From Sabellastarte sp. h YS-2021 (taxonomy: Eukaryota; Annelida; Polychaeta; Sabellida; Sabellidae): a DNA stretch of 64,000 nucleotides. The position numbers were made by a program, and so were the translations under genes. Shown here one piece after another: positions 12,501-24,500 of this stretch (within the stretch, counting starts at the first letter, position 1; every line of letters starts with the position of its first letter). Location: positions 9,936,001 to 10,000,000 of the forward strand of contig OZ024935.1 of NCBI GenBank assembly GCA_964017235.1. Direction: 5' to 3'. Under the pieces are notes generated by a model, which was not told where the DNA came from, did not search any database, and saw only the letters and a list, made by a program, of their open reading frames with translations.

Positions 12501-15500
12501 CCTCGATTGGTTTAAGTCTTATCTCTCAGACCGTGTTCAGTGCATTAAGATTGGGTCAATTTTATCTGATGCCAAAAAGTTATTGTATGGTGTGCCTCAA
12601 GGCTCTGTCCTGGGGCCAATCCTTTTTTCACTCTATACTACTCCACTGAGTAAAGTCATACAGAATCATCCTGGTATTAGTTTCCAGTTCTACGCTGATG
12701 ACACACAATTGTATGTACACCTCACACATAAAAATGTTGCCTCTGCCCTTGATAAGCTGTCACACTGCCTTGAAGACGTAAAGAGATGGCTCTCTACAAA
12801 TAAGCTCAAGCTAAATCCAGATAAGACTGAATTCATTGTGTTTGGCTCAAAGTCTCAGCGCGAAAAACTTAATCAGTCCTTCCCGGTCAATATACTTGGT
12901 AATCTCATATCACCAACAGATGCAGTTAGGAACCTTGGTGTCTGGTTTGATTCTGATTTCTCATTCTCTTGCCATGTTAGGAAGGTCTGCAAGGCTTGTT
13001 TTGCTCATGTCCGGGATCTTAAGCGACTCCGAGGACATCTGACACATGAAGCTACTCTTATGGCTGCCAATGCTCTGGTCGGAAGTCGACTAGATTACTG
13101 TAACTCTCTGTTCAGAGGTCTCTCAGCTCTAGATCTGCGCAAACTTCAATGTGTTCAGAATAGCCTTGCCAGAATTGTTGCCAACACCACCAAGTACTCA
13201 CACATCACTCCAGTTAGAAAAGCACTACATTGGTTGCCAATTAAGTACCGTACTATCTTTAAGACTGCCATGCTGGTATATAAGTTCCTACACAGTGGTA
13301 ACCCCAAATACTTTGAACCCTACCTCATTCCCAGACATAGTGCATATAACACTCGTCGAAGTCAATCTGATGGCATATTTCTTGAGGTTCCCCACTTTGG
13401 TTCAATTTTCAAGTCTCGAAAACATTTTGGACTCAGTTTTGCGTATGACGCACCTATGATTTGGAATGACCTTCCTGATGAGGTCCGCTCTGCAAACTCA
13501 CTTGCCTCTTTCAGGTCAAAGTTGAAGTCATACCTCTTTGGAAAAGCATACCCACCCTAAATTTCCAATCTCCTTTCTGCTTTCTCCGTGGTGCTGGCCC
13601 CTGCAATGTCTCTGGTTTTTGAATATTGAACAATGTTTTTGTGTGATGCGCCTTAGAGTCTGTCTTTTGACGGAGATTAAGCGCTATAAAAGTGCTATTA
13701 GAATTAGAATATAGGGGACATGGTGCACTCGACATTCAAGTTCAGTGGCACACTTGAGAAAGTCAATTTTTACTCGTCAGCCTGTGAATGCTTTGCAGTA
13801 TTTTTTTCACCCATGATGTCTGGCTGGGCATTTGGGCAGTGAGCTGCATCTCAGTAACTACATTTGCTGTAACTGTTAGTGAGTGGGCATAATCTCTGAT
13901 TAATACCCTATAATGTTCATGGAAATTGTGATTTCACTGATTTTACACACTGTGGAATATGCAAATGTCTTTGTCAGTTTAATAAAAACTAAAGACCTTG
14001 AATGTGATCATATGATATTTATTATTCCTGTAAATGTGATGCACAAAGGTTTAATTATAGAGGCACAGTTCACTAAAGTTGAACAATGATTTTGACCTTC
14101 AAACACTTAGAGTAAGAAATGTGAAATTCGCCACTTTTACAGTGGTTTTGGACTGTTTTCATGCATTGCTCTGCTATTAATCAACCAATATGTGTCAATT
14201 TTTTCAGAAAACAAGTTCAAACCAATATCAGTTTGTCAGTATCATTGATTTTGCAATATATTATATTGTTACCATGGATAAATAGGGTTAAAGTTGATAG
14301 AATAATGAGATCGTTAGAAATGTGAAATTCGCCACCTCACGAATTTTTTGAATGGTTACATTATTGAACATGGATATCTATGAAAACTATCTATTCACCC
14401 CTGAAATGCAACATCACCAGTAGCTCAGTTGGTAAAGTTTAGGAGTGGCATGGTAGGCAGCGCTAGTTCGAATCTCAAGTAGGCTGTCTTTTTTTTTTCT
14501 CATTCTCTTTTTGTTTATTATAATTTATTTGAACTTTATTGAAAATCAAACTTTTTTTTAAACAGACAGTATTGAAATAACTTGAAACAATAGCATATTT
14601 TTGTTTTCATGAACTTGAGCCAGAATCCCGTGTAATTTAATCATTAGTGCAGGGAGCAAACTCAAAGACAACCAGCCCACCCAGGTTCAACACTAATTTG
14701 TTTCAAATAATTTTATTCAATATTTAATTTAATTATAATTATCCATTTTTAAAACTGAAAAAGTACATCTAATATTTTGGAAAAAAACACTGGTACATAT
14801 TGAACTATTTAATGAAAATCACGGAAGAAACGATTCATCATTATGTACCCATATAAGATGCTATCATCATATTCATTGTTTGAATGCATTACTTATACAT
14901 TCATTCACCAGGGGCGCCACCTTACAGTGAGTTTTTATTTAAAGGCAATCTTCCAACACAGGTCCCATCCTAGCCAAAGCCAATATTTTTCTTGTGAGAA
15001 GTAGTTTTTTTTCATGAAGTTTTATCAAGTGAACAGGTTCAAGAAAGAAGAAATAACAAAGTTCCAGTGTTGTTAATATGGAATGTATAATTGAATCAAC
15101 AAGATGATTGCTGTTACATCTCCAGTATGTAAACAACCTGTCTTTTAAACCTTGATGTCAATTTGCCACACTTGAAAGTAAAATACAGCCTTACATTGGC
15201 TGTAAATAAGTGCTTTTATTTTTTTAGAAAGGAGATTCAACCTCTTTTTATTTCACAGATATCTATGTGATTACAAGGCTTTTTTTTTGTTCTTCAATAG
15301 GAAGCCTAGCTTGTAATCACATAGATATGTCCAAAGACTAATTTGTAGAGATATTCTTAATATTTATTCTTTTTTTCAAGCCTTTAAAATTTTGAAGTGA
15401 GAAAAAAATATGCCGGCCATATTTAAGTCTTTATTTAGACTTAGCCAAGGCCTAGACTTAGCAGCTTTGTGAAACCCTCCAAGTCTAAGATCACAGACTT

Positions 15501-18500
15501 AGCCTCATTTTAAGACAAAATACTGGTATGTTGACATGTGAAAGCAAAGTTTATCAGGGTTACATGTATTACACTTTTTTATAAAAAAATATCATAATTT
15601 TGGTAAATGGCCTTGTAAGAAGGCTAGCAACAGGCATTCAGGAAAAGAAGTGGGGAGGGGCATTTTGGATAGAATTGAATTCAGCAAGCAGGAAAGCAGT
15701 CCTACTTGCCTTTATGGTCATCTGTGGTATTTTCCTGTTATTGATGTTTTCGTACATCCCGTTTTTTGTGGGTTTGAATGTAAATTATACTGTAAAGTTC
15801 TGAAATTTTGCTTGTATTTATATTTTTATTATTGAAAATAGTTTTTTTTTTTACTAAAAATGTCACGAAAAAACAATTTTACAGACAAGTGCTGCTTGAT
15901 ACATTGACTTTCATGTGATTAAGGGGTGTTTTACCTTAAATAAGAAAAATTTTTATTTTTGCTATTGTCACATGATTCCATGCCATTTGCATGGTATAAT
16001 TATCTATATAAATTACATTTTGATGAGCAGTTTTTTTTTGAAAATTACAATCCAGAGCACCTGCAAATTGACTAATTAGCATTTCACATGAAAACTCTAA
16101 AGTAAATATTTTTATCTGTCAATTATTCTGATAATATTTTTGGCTTTAAAATATGTTTTAAAACTAAAAATATGTATTTCTATTCTGTAGCTACGAAATG
16201 TATACAAATTTCTATTTATTAAATATGTTATATATTTGAAATTAATTTGTTAGATTGCTAACAGAACTCAGACATTTTTAATAGCATGAAAACCCCATGG
16301 ATAATCAACATGCTTTATCACTCTACATACTCCTTATACACACATATATTTTATTTGTTTTAAGAAGTCAGTACAGTTTTGTTTTTTTTTTTTGTTTTTT
16401 TTTTGTTCTCCCTCAAGAGTGTAAAGCTGAAGATGTGTTGTGTTGTGATGAGATTTTTACAAGAAAAAAACGTCAGGCTAATGTGGAGTCACTGGTCTAC
16501 CAAAGTAATAAAATGAAAAAAAAATCTCACTTTCTTTACTGGCTCTTTATTTATTTTTTCAGAGTATAGTTCACATTGTTTCTCTCATACTTTGTGTGAT
16601 TCTGATGTTTTCTCTGCTGTTTTCAAGTTATGGCTGATTCATGCTGTGAATGAACGTGCAACTAATGCATTCAATCATTAACTGTTAGTGTCTTATATGT
16701 ATACATAATGATAGTCTTTTTCTCCACGAATTTCTCTTAGTAGTTCAATATGCACCAGTATTTTTTCCAAAATATTGGGTTTACTTTTTTAGTTTTAAAA
16801 ATGAATAATAATGAAAAAAAAACTATCGATTAAACTTAGTTGGATCAAGTTGAGATTGAACATGGGTTGGCCAAATGTCTGTAATTTCTTCTTTCCTTCA
16901 GTAGTATTGATTATATTATGCATCTCATTCAGTTTCTAGTTTGTGAAAACAATGTAGAAAGGCCTTGTTCAATAAGAATAAAGTAATTTTATATATAAAA
17001 AAAATTTAGGCAGACGAAAATAAAAAAAAAAACCTTCCCGAGTTTCGAACTTGCGCTGTGTGCCTTCATTCCTACACCTTACCAGCTGAGCTACAACTGA
17101 CTTTTATAGTGAGTAGCAATAAGATGTGATTATACATATCCACTATTCATAATGTACCCATTCAAAAAATTCGTGACAAATTGCTGTTGGTTTGCACTTA
17201 TTTTCTTGAAAATTTGACTCATATTGGTTCACTAACAGCAGAGCAATCCATGAGAACTGTCCAAAAACATGTTAAAAGTGGTGAATTTCAAATTTCTTAC
17301 TCTAATTTTTACGTCCAAAACAGTCCAAAAGTTACATCATCAAATAATGTGTAAACGTTTACGTTATGCACGGAAAAGTGGCGAATTTCAGATACGTGGC
17401 GAATTTCACATTTCTTACTCTATACCTGTTAGATTTGCAAGTTGACATTGGTTCTGCAATTGTATTTTTGCAACTAGCATTATTATCATTATTATTAAGC
17501 AGAGTTTAAAACAGGATATAGAGTTTTTGTGAAAAGGCATCACTCTTAAGGTGAAACAAAATGTGAAAAAATATTCTCAGGTTGAAATATTCTAAGATTT
17601 TTCACCATTTTATGTTCTGACAATTGAGACAGCAGTTCTAATGTTTTGCTGCAGTATTTCCACGACATAGTTTTGATACATAAAAATTGTGAATTTCAAA
17701 GACTGAAAGTGAGAAGCAGGTTTTGGCCAATTAAAGAAACTTACACATTGTGAATTGAAGTGGCATATTTTTGCAAACATTGTACAGTATTGGTTTACAC
17801 ATTTTACACTTTAATTGCCACCAGGAAGGTGAGAAAAAGACGGAATACCGAGCGTGGAACCCGTTCCGCTCCAAGCTAGCGGCGGCCATCTTGGGCGGAG
17901 TAGAGAACATTCACATGAAGCCGGGCTCAAAGGTGCTCTACCTGGGGGCAGCCAGCGGTACTACAGTCAGCCATGTCAGCGATCTGGTGGGACCGGTAAG
18001 ATATTTGTGACTGTTTCACAAGATGTGTATGTTACAGTATATATGTGAAACCAGTAAATGCATGTATTTACTGGTGTTTTGGTCCAGTAAATTGCAAATT
18101 TAATAAGTAAATTAAATTTTTATAAGTTAATACCCTATCCAATGGACAATTGCTAAACCGGTCGGCGCAGACCGGCCCGCCAAACGCCAGAAAAAGACGT
18201 CCTGTGTTTCCACCGGCTGGCCGGTCCCAGTACTGTGCATTCGCAAGGTGGCGCATGGTATTTACTTCCTGTCTAGACAACATGACGTCATAGCATCTTT
18301 TTCGTTGTCTAAAACTATTAGACCCCTAGTAAGCTGATAGCGGGGTCGGTGGGAGGGTCTTGTGTGTCCATTGGATAGGGTATTAACTTATAAAAATTTA
18401 ATTTACTTATTAAATTTGCAATTTTATTGCGTTAATACATCCTATCCAATGGACAATTGCTGAATAACTACCGCTTGGTCGGCGGGTAAGTTACTAGGGA

Positions 18501-21500
18501 CTTATGTGAACTCACAAGTAATAGCAAATTTTAACCTACGGTCTAGGCTGACTTCGTCAGGAGACCTATAGGTCCAGGCCTGGGTTGACTTTAAGGTCAG
18601 GAAACCCTGCAAGGCCATGGTCGGTTGCCAGCAGCCGGTTACCCGGGGCTATACCGCCGTCGCCCCCCCCCCTTTTTTGCAGACCTGCTCTGAGGTAGGG
18701 GAAGAGAGGGATGAGTTCAGTCCCAGAATGCAAATAAACCTCCCAAAGGAAGCACGCCACACGTAATTCTTGTGTACATGAAGAAACTGTTTATACATAT
18801 ATACAAATCTCCTCAATCTAAGGGCCACTTGTGGATCTGCTGAGCAGCCACTACCGAGCCCAATTGGTAAAGCTCTGAATCAGCCCAAGCCCCGCCCTTC
18901 ATATAGAACTGTGTGAAGGTATTGTTACTTCAGTGGCAGGCTGACAAGATTGGATCTAAGGAGACTCCCGACTGGAAGGCCTTAGAAGCAGCAAAGGCCC
19001 TGACATCATGGGCTTTAACCTGATGTTAAATGTGGGCCTCCTGGTCAGAGAGCTCATAACATAGGACCACAGTCCGCTTGATCCAAGAGGAGATAGTGGC
19101 AGGTGAGATGTCTTTGTTGAAACCTTTCTTAAAGGAGACAAACACCACCTCCTTATTCTGCCTGATGTCTGAGGTCCTGTCCAAATAGTAGCATAATGCT
19201 CTGACCGGACAGAGGGACCTGTCAGACTTGAGGGATCTATCCAGAGTCGAGGCCAGGGCTGTTATAACCCCAGGGGCCACCCTGGACACTCTATGGCCAG
19301 CTGATTCTAGGATAGAAAGCTGGGTGATGGATACAGGGACACCTTGACCAATCGGATTGGTGTCCAATACATCAGTTTGCCAGGCATGAATCTCACTTTT
19401 GCACTTGCCCGACCCAAGGGCCAAGAGGAATACCGTCTTGAAGGTCAAATGCTTCAAGGGGGCCTCCTTGATTGGATCAAAAGGAGTCTCAGCTGGTGCA
19501 CGGCCAGTGAGAAGTTCCAGGAGGGTATGCCACTCCTGCCTCTGGGTCTGTCTCTCAGGAAACTATCCAGGAGACGAGCGAGATTTTCGTCCTTACTGAT
19601 GTTAAAGGGTGAATTTCCAGTTTATCAACAATGAGTGACCTATAACCATCAATGGTGTTGGGCTGTTTGCCAAGCATGTATCTCACTTCTACGCTTGCCC
19701 GAACCCAGGGCCAAGAGGAAAACTGAAGGTCAAATGCTTCAAGGAGGCCTTTAATTGGTTCAAAATGAACCTTGTCAGCTGGTGCAAAAACCAGGGAGAG
19801 GTTCCAGGAAGGGGTTACCCTCCGGCCTTTGGGTCTGTCTCAGTGGAAGCTATCCAGGAGACGAGTGAGATGTTCATCCTGACTAAAATTGATGGGCAAT
19901 TTCTAGACCAGCAGCAATGGCTGACCTGTAACCATCAATGGTACTGGGCTGCAACTTCCTGTCCTGAAACAGGTACCTAAGGAAGTAAACAACTGACTTT
20001 ACAGGTGGTGCCCGAAGTCCACCTGATGAATGATACATCACTTGGTAAAAATGACCCATTTGCCTCATAGACTGATCTGATTGACCCCTCTTTGAGGAGC
20101 CTCAATTCTTGCTGCCACAGCCTCAGACAAGTCCTGCTCCTCGATTGCTGAGGCTCTAAGAGCCCTGCATGGAGATTAAGATTTGTCAGATTTCTGTGAG
20201 GGATCTGATCGAATGGCTGCGAACAGGCTGGACAGATTGGGCAGGCTCAGCGGGATGTGGCTGGACATGGCCACTAGATCCCAAAACCAAGGCATGTTGG
20301 GCCACCCCGGAGCAATCAGAATGATTCTCTTACATGGGGAGTCTTGCAATTTCACCACTTTGCCCAATATGGCTGATGGTGAGGTGTATGCTTTTAGATC
20401 CTACCATGGCCGACTGAGCACATCCACTGCTGTGGCCAGGGGATCCGGTACCGGTGACACAAAACAGAGGTGACTTGTTGTTGAACCTCGTGGCAAACAA
20501 GTTTATTTTGGGCCGGTGCCACCTACTGCATAGAGTGGAAGACCTCTGGAAGGAGAAACCACTGTTGGGATGGTCTGGCCTAGCCTGGACAGCCTGTCTG
20601 CTACCACATTAGGCTGGCCTGGAATGTGTCGTGCTTTAGAGTCACTTGTTTCCTGGTACACCAGGTCAAGATTCTCCATAGTAGGGCACAAAGTGGGCCC
20701 AACCTCATTCCTCCTTCCTTTATGTATGACACTACTGTGGTGTTGTCAGTTGCTACAAGTACTACAAGTACTATCTTGTTGAGCAAAGGTCTTGGAACTC
20801 TTTTAAAGCCAGAAAGGCTGCTTTAAGTTCTAGAAAGTTCATATACAACTTGCTTCCCGGAGGGGACCAGGTTGCTCTTGCAAGTGCTCATCTGAGTGAG
20901 CGCCCCACCCTTCTATTGATGCGTCTGTAAATATTTGCAGAGCATGTTTATTGGGTGTAATGGTTGGCCTGTAAGTGCATTGTCTTCCTTCAGCCGCCAT
21001 TGTAAATGGGGGTGCAGGGACCTGGGGACTTGGATCACCTTTTGCAGTGATTCTGGATACCCTCCAGTTGTTTTTGAGATGCCACTGTATGGGTCTCATA
21101 TGAAGTCTGCCTAGATTAACATGCTTTCTGTAGATGTTAGTAACCTATCAAGGACCTGAATTCCCGGACCGGGCAAGCCGGTAGGGATAGCAGTTTTAAC
21201 AGTCTCTTGAAGGTTCTGTCACCAGTCCAGAGTCGGTCGAAACCGATCAGAACTGAAGTCGAACTGGTAGCCTACAAAATCGAAGTCTTGTTTGGGCTCC
21301 AGCTCTGATTTCTCTAAGTTCATCAGCCAACCCATTTGCTGACACATTATTTACTAGTTCCTGTGTATGTGGGATCTGGCTCTCACCAACCAGTCATCTA
21401 GGTACAGGTGGCTTCTTAAATCCTTGTGTATGGCTATCCATTTCACCTGCTTTGGTATCACGGTGAACTCCAAAGGTGCTGTGGACCAACTGAATGGCAG

Positions 21501-24500
21501 GGCCTTGAACTGGTATGTCCGACCTTGGATGTGAAATCTCAGGCATTTCCTGGATTGTTCTTGTATAGGTATATGGACATAGGTATCCCTCCTTCAACAG
21601 TTGTACTACCTAGGGTCCAGCCCCCCAAGGCTTCCTACGTTCCCAAAAAGGGGTTAGTCTGGAACCTAAAGGAAGACTGTGTGCCACATTTGGGACATTT
21701 GGTATTCTGATCAACATTTTCTGTCCCTCCGGACACTGGTCCGGTCTGGTGACAATGATCCAGGTTAACAGTCTCTCTGTTCTTATTGTGGTCCAGTGGG
21801 GCTGACACAACTTTCACATTAATAGACTCTTCGCCCCGGGCCAGCAGCCTGCAAGGTGCAGTATTTACAGAGCAATTGTCATTTGTGAGATGTCTGACCC
21901 CTGGCCGGACATGATGACAAAATTTATTATCTCTCCAGTCAAGTCCAGCACCGATAACAGGTTGTTGAGAGGTGTGATAAGGGACACTGTCATATCACCA
22001 AGACCACTGACTGGTCTAAGAATTCTCTGTAACCAAATAAACCTGAGGTAACTCTGTCCGGTACCCGGGCTCCATACTCGGTACCTTACTGTAACTAGTA
22101 ATTCTCTGTAGCAAGAAACTGGCAGGCTGGGGTCATCCATAAATTTTGACAGCTACTGGTCTATATTTAGCCAGCTTTTTTTTTTTTTTTTTTTTTTTTA
22201 TATATGTAACCAGTTGGGTTGAAGCACTGTACAGTAAGTAAGGACTGTGTAGCCAACACCCTGTTAGTAAACTTTGTAACCAGTAGGTTGAAGCAAGTGT
22301 ATAAGACTGTGTAGCCAGTACCAGTCGGTACACTCTGTAACCAGTTGTTAAAGCAAGTGTACAAGGCTGTGCAGTCAGTAACAGCCGGTACACTCTGTAA
22401 CCAGTTGTTGAAGCAAGTGTACAAGGCTGTGTAGCAAGTACCAGTCGGTACACTCTGTAACCAGTTGTTAAAGCAAGTGTACAAGGCTGTGAAGTCAGTA
22501 ACAGCCGGTACACTCTGTAACCAGTTGTTGAAGCAAGTGTACAAGGCTGTGTAGCAAGTACCAGTCGGTACACTCTGTAACCAGTTGTTGAAGCAAGTGT
22601 ACAAGGCTGTGTAGCCAGTACCAGCCCGGAACACTCTGTAACCAGTTGTTGAAGCATTGTTACAACTATCTTGTGTGTTGAATTCAGCTTGCTGTAGGTT
22701 TCCTCCATTAATTAAAGAATTTCTTTAATCGCACGTCTTATTTGTAGATTTGACAGTTGCTGGGGAAGCCCTTGTGAACTATTTTTAGAAACACTTGTTG
22801 TTCGGTGTGTCACGTGACCAGCTTGCTGGTCGGAAGACACGCGATTGGCTGATTGGAGTTTGTCAGTTGTGACGTTCTTTTGTGATACTTATACATGCAA
22901 ATGCGCAGTATTCTGTTCATCCACCAACCCCACTACCGACAACGAAGCCGGGTCTGCAAGGCAGGGACTGGAATCACAAAAGACGTGAGTTCTGAAGAAC
23001 GCACTTCCGACCTTCCTGGTCGGTGAAAACACGTGACCTGCTTCGTGATTGTTCGGAAGGACACGCGATTGGCTGACTAGGGATGACGTCAGTATTCGCG
23101 TTCTTTGTGTGATGCTTTACCGGCAACTTTACAGTCCACAAAACCCCACTACCGACAACCAGGCCGGGTCTGCAAAGCAGGGACTGTAGTCACAGTAGCC
23201 GTGAGTTCTGAAGAACGCACTTCCGACCTTCCTGGTCGGTGAAAACACGTGACCAGCTTCGTGAGATGAAAGGAAGGAACGCGATTGGCTAACTGGATAT
23301 GACGTCAGAGGTCGCGTTCTTTTAAGCTGGCCGGCCGGCTGATGCTTTGAAAGCAGGGGAGCCTGGACCAGTGCGCTCTGAAGATTTGTAGATGAAATTC
23401 CTTCTTCCTTTCGTGATAAAACCAGTGAACTGGCCATCCACAACCCTCACTACCGACAACAAGCCGGGTCCGCAAGGGAGGGACTGATATCACAATAGTA
23501 GACTTCATGCTCTTCCTCTGAAGAAATCTGAAGAATTCATCTCTTGCTTCTGATGAAAAATACTCGAGCTGGGCTGGTGTGACTGATGCTTTACAGCAGA
23601 GAAGTCTGTACCAGTGCGCTCTGATGAAGAATGCACCTTGGGGAATTCCTTCTATTTACAGTGCTCAAAACTACATAGACTGAGGTTTCCGTGATTTCTA
23701 AGACGTTACTATGGTGATAGTAGCTGGAAGGTTATAGATTGAACATTTAAACAAAGACACGGATAAAAATACCTGCAAATAGTAAATCCATAATTCCTCA
23801 ATAAGTCGATCTGCCCCTAACAACACAATGGTTGAATGGGAGGAAACTAGCAAAAATGGCTGCCTTCATAATTCTCGTCGATTACTGCCCTATCATCAAA
23901 ATAAAATTGAGTCAACTAGGGAGCGTTTCCAGCAGATTTCTAACTGTATATCCGTGCTTGATAAGTAGATAAAACTTCTACACTGAAAACATCCACATAT
24001 AAGGTTGAAAATCCGTTATAATGCACACTTTTCCTTAAAATATCTGGAGATGATGAAAACACGTCTGCACAGTACACGCGCCAAACGAAAAAGATGCTAT
24101 GACGTCATGTTGTCTAGACAGGAAGTAAATACCATGCGCCACCTTGCGAATGCACAGTACTGGGACCGGCCAGCCGGTGGAAACACAGGACGTCTTTTTC
24201 TGGCGTTTGGCGGGCCGGTCTGCGCCGACCGGTTTAGCAATTGTCCATTGGATAGGATGTATTAACGCAATAAAATACGCATATTCACGAAATTCATCAT
24301 GAAGGCTTTATATCTTTTATAGTTATTTAAAACTTTAAATGGCTTTGTCATATTCAAAGTTTGATACTTGTTTACAATCCAACACTATTTTACATTACTT
24401 TATAATTTTAAAAGCAATTAAATGTGATACAAACCTGTTATGTATATATATATATTTTTTTTTTTAATTTGAATAAATTGTAATGTAAATCGACAAGTTT

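Larger units (their letters stand above)
14110..17302. mobile_element. TA-flanked element with long TIRs that contain tRNA-like units
   Basis: Ends are gagtaagaaatgtgaaattc at the left and the complement at 17302, with TA at 14108-14109 and 17303-17304. A further copy of the terminus ends at 17420 with TA at 17421-17422, so a partial second element abuts. The TIR similarity extends over 300-390 bases (14110-14500 against about 17012-17302), the left side having an extra insertion near 14240-14330. The interior has no recognisable transposase. A short relative sits at 35974-36202. Confidence 0.75.
18089..24275 (-). mobile_element. Decayed DIRS-like tyrosine-recombinase retrotransposon
   Basis: Inverted termini of about 180 bases (about 18130-18305 against 24085-24262; shared words aattgctaaaccggtcggcg, cgtcctgtgtttccaccgg and catgacgtcatagcatcttt) bracket minus-strand remnants in DIRS order: reverse transcriptase, RNase H, tyrosine recombinase. 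A second version of the terminus (gcgttaatacatcctatcc) lies inside the left end at about 18428-18475, as an internal complementary region would. All frames carry stops or shifts, so the copy is dead. The 22.2-23.5 kb part, where gag would be expected, is filled by minisatellites. Confidence 0.85.

Noticed and set aside
14416..14498. Considered a functional tRNA gene
   Set aside because: A and B boxes are present but acceptor and anticodon stems do not pair; it lies within a TIR with a mirrored copy.
15600..15835. Small hydrophobic frames in the intron 5 element, considered a membrane peptide
   Set aside because: T-rich composition alone gives such frames; two overlap in different frames and no homology is evident.
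22133..22708. 191- and 155-codon overlapping frames with 20-residue repeats
   Set aside because: Product of the 60-bp minisatellite; two frames are open at once and both run into translated poly(T).
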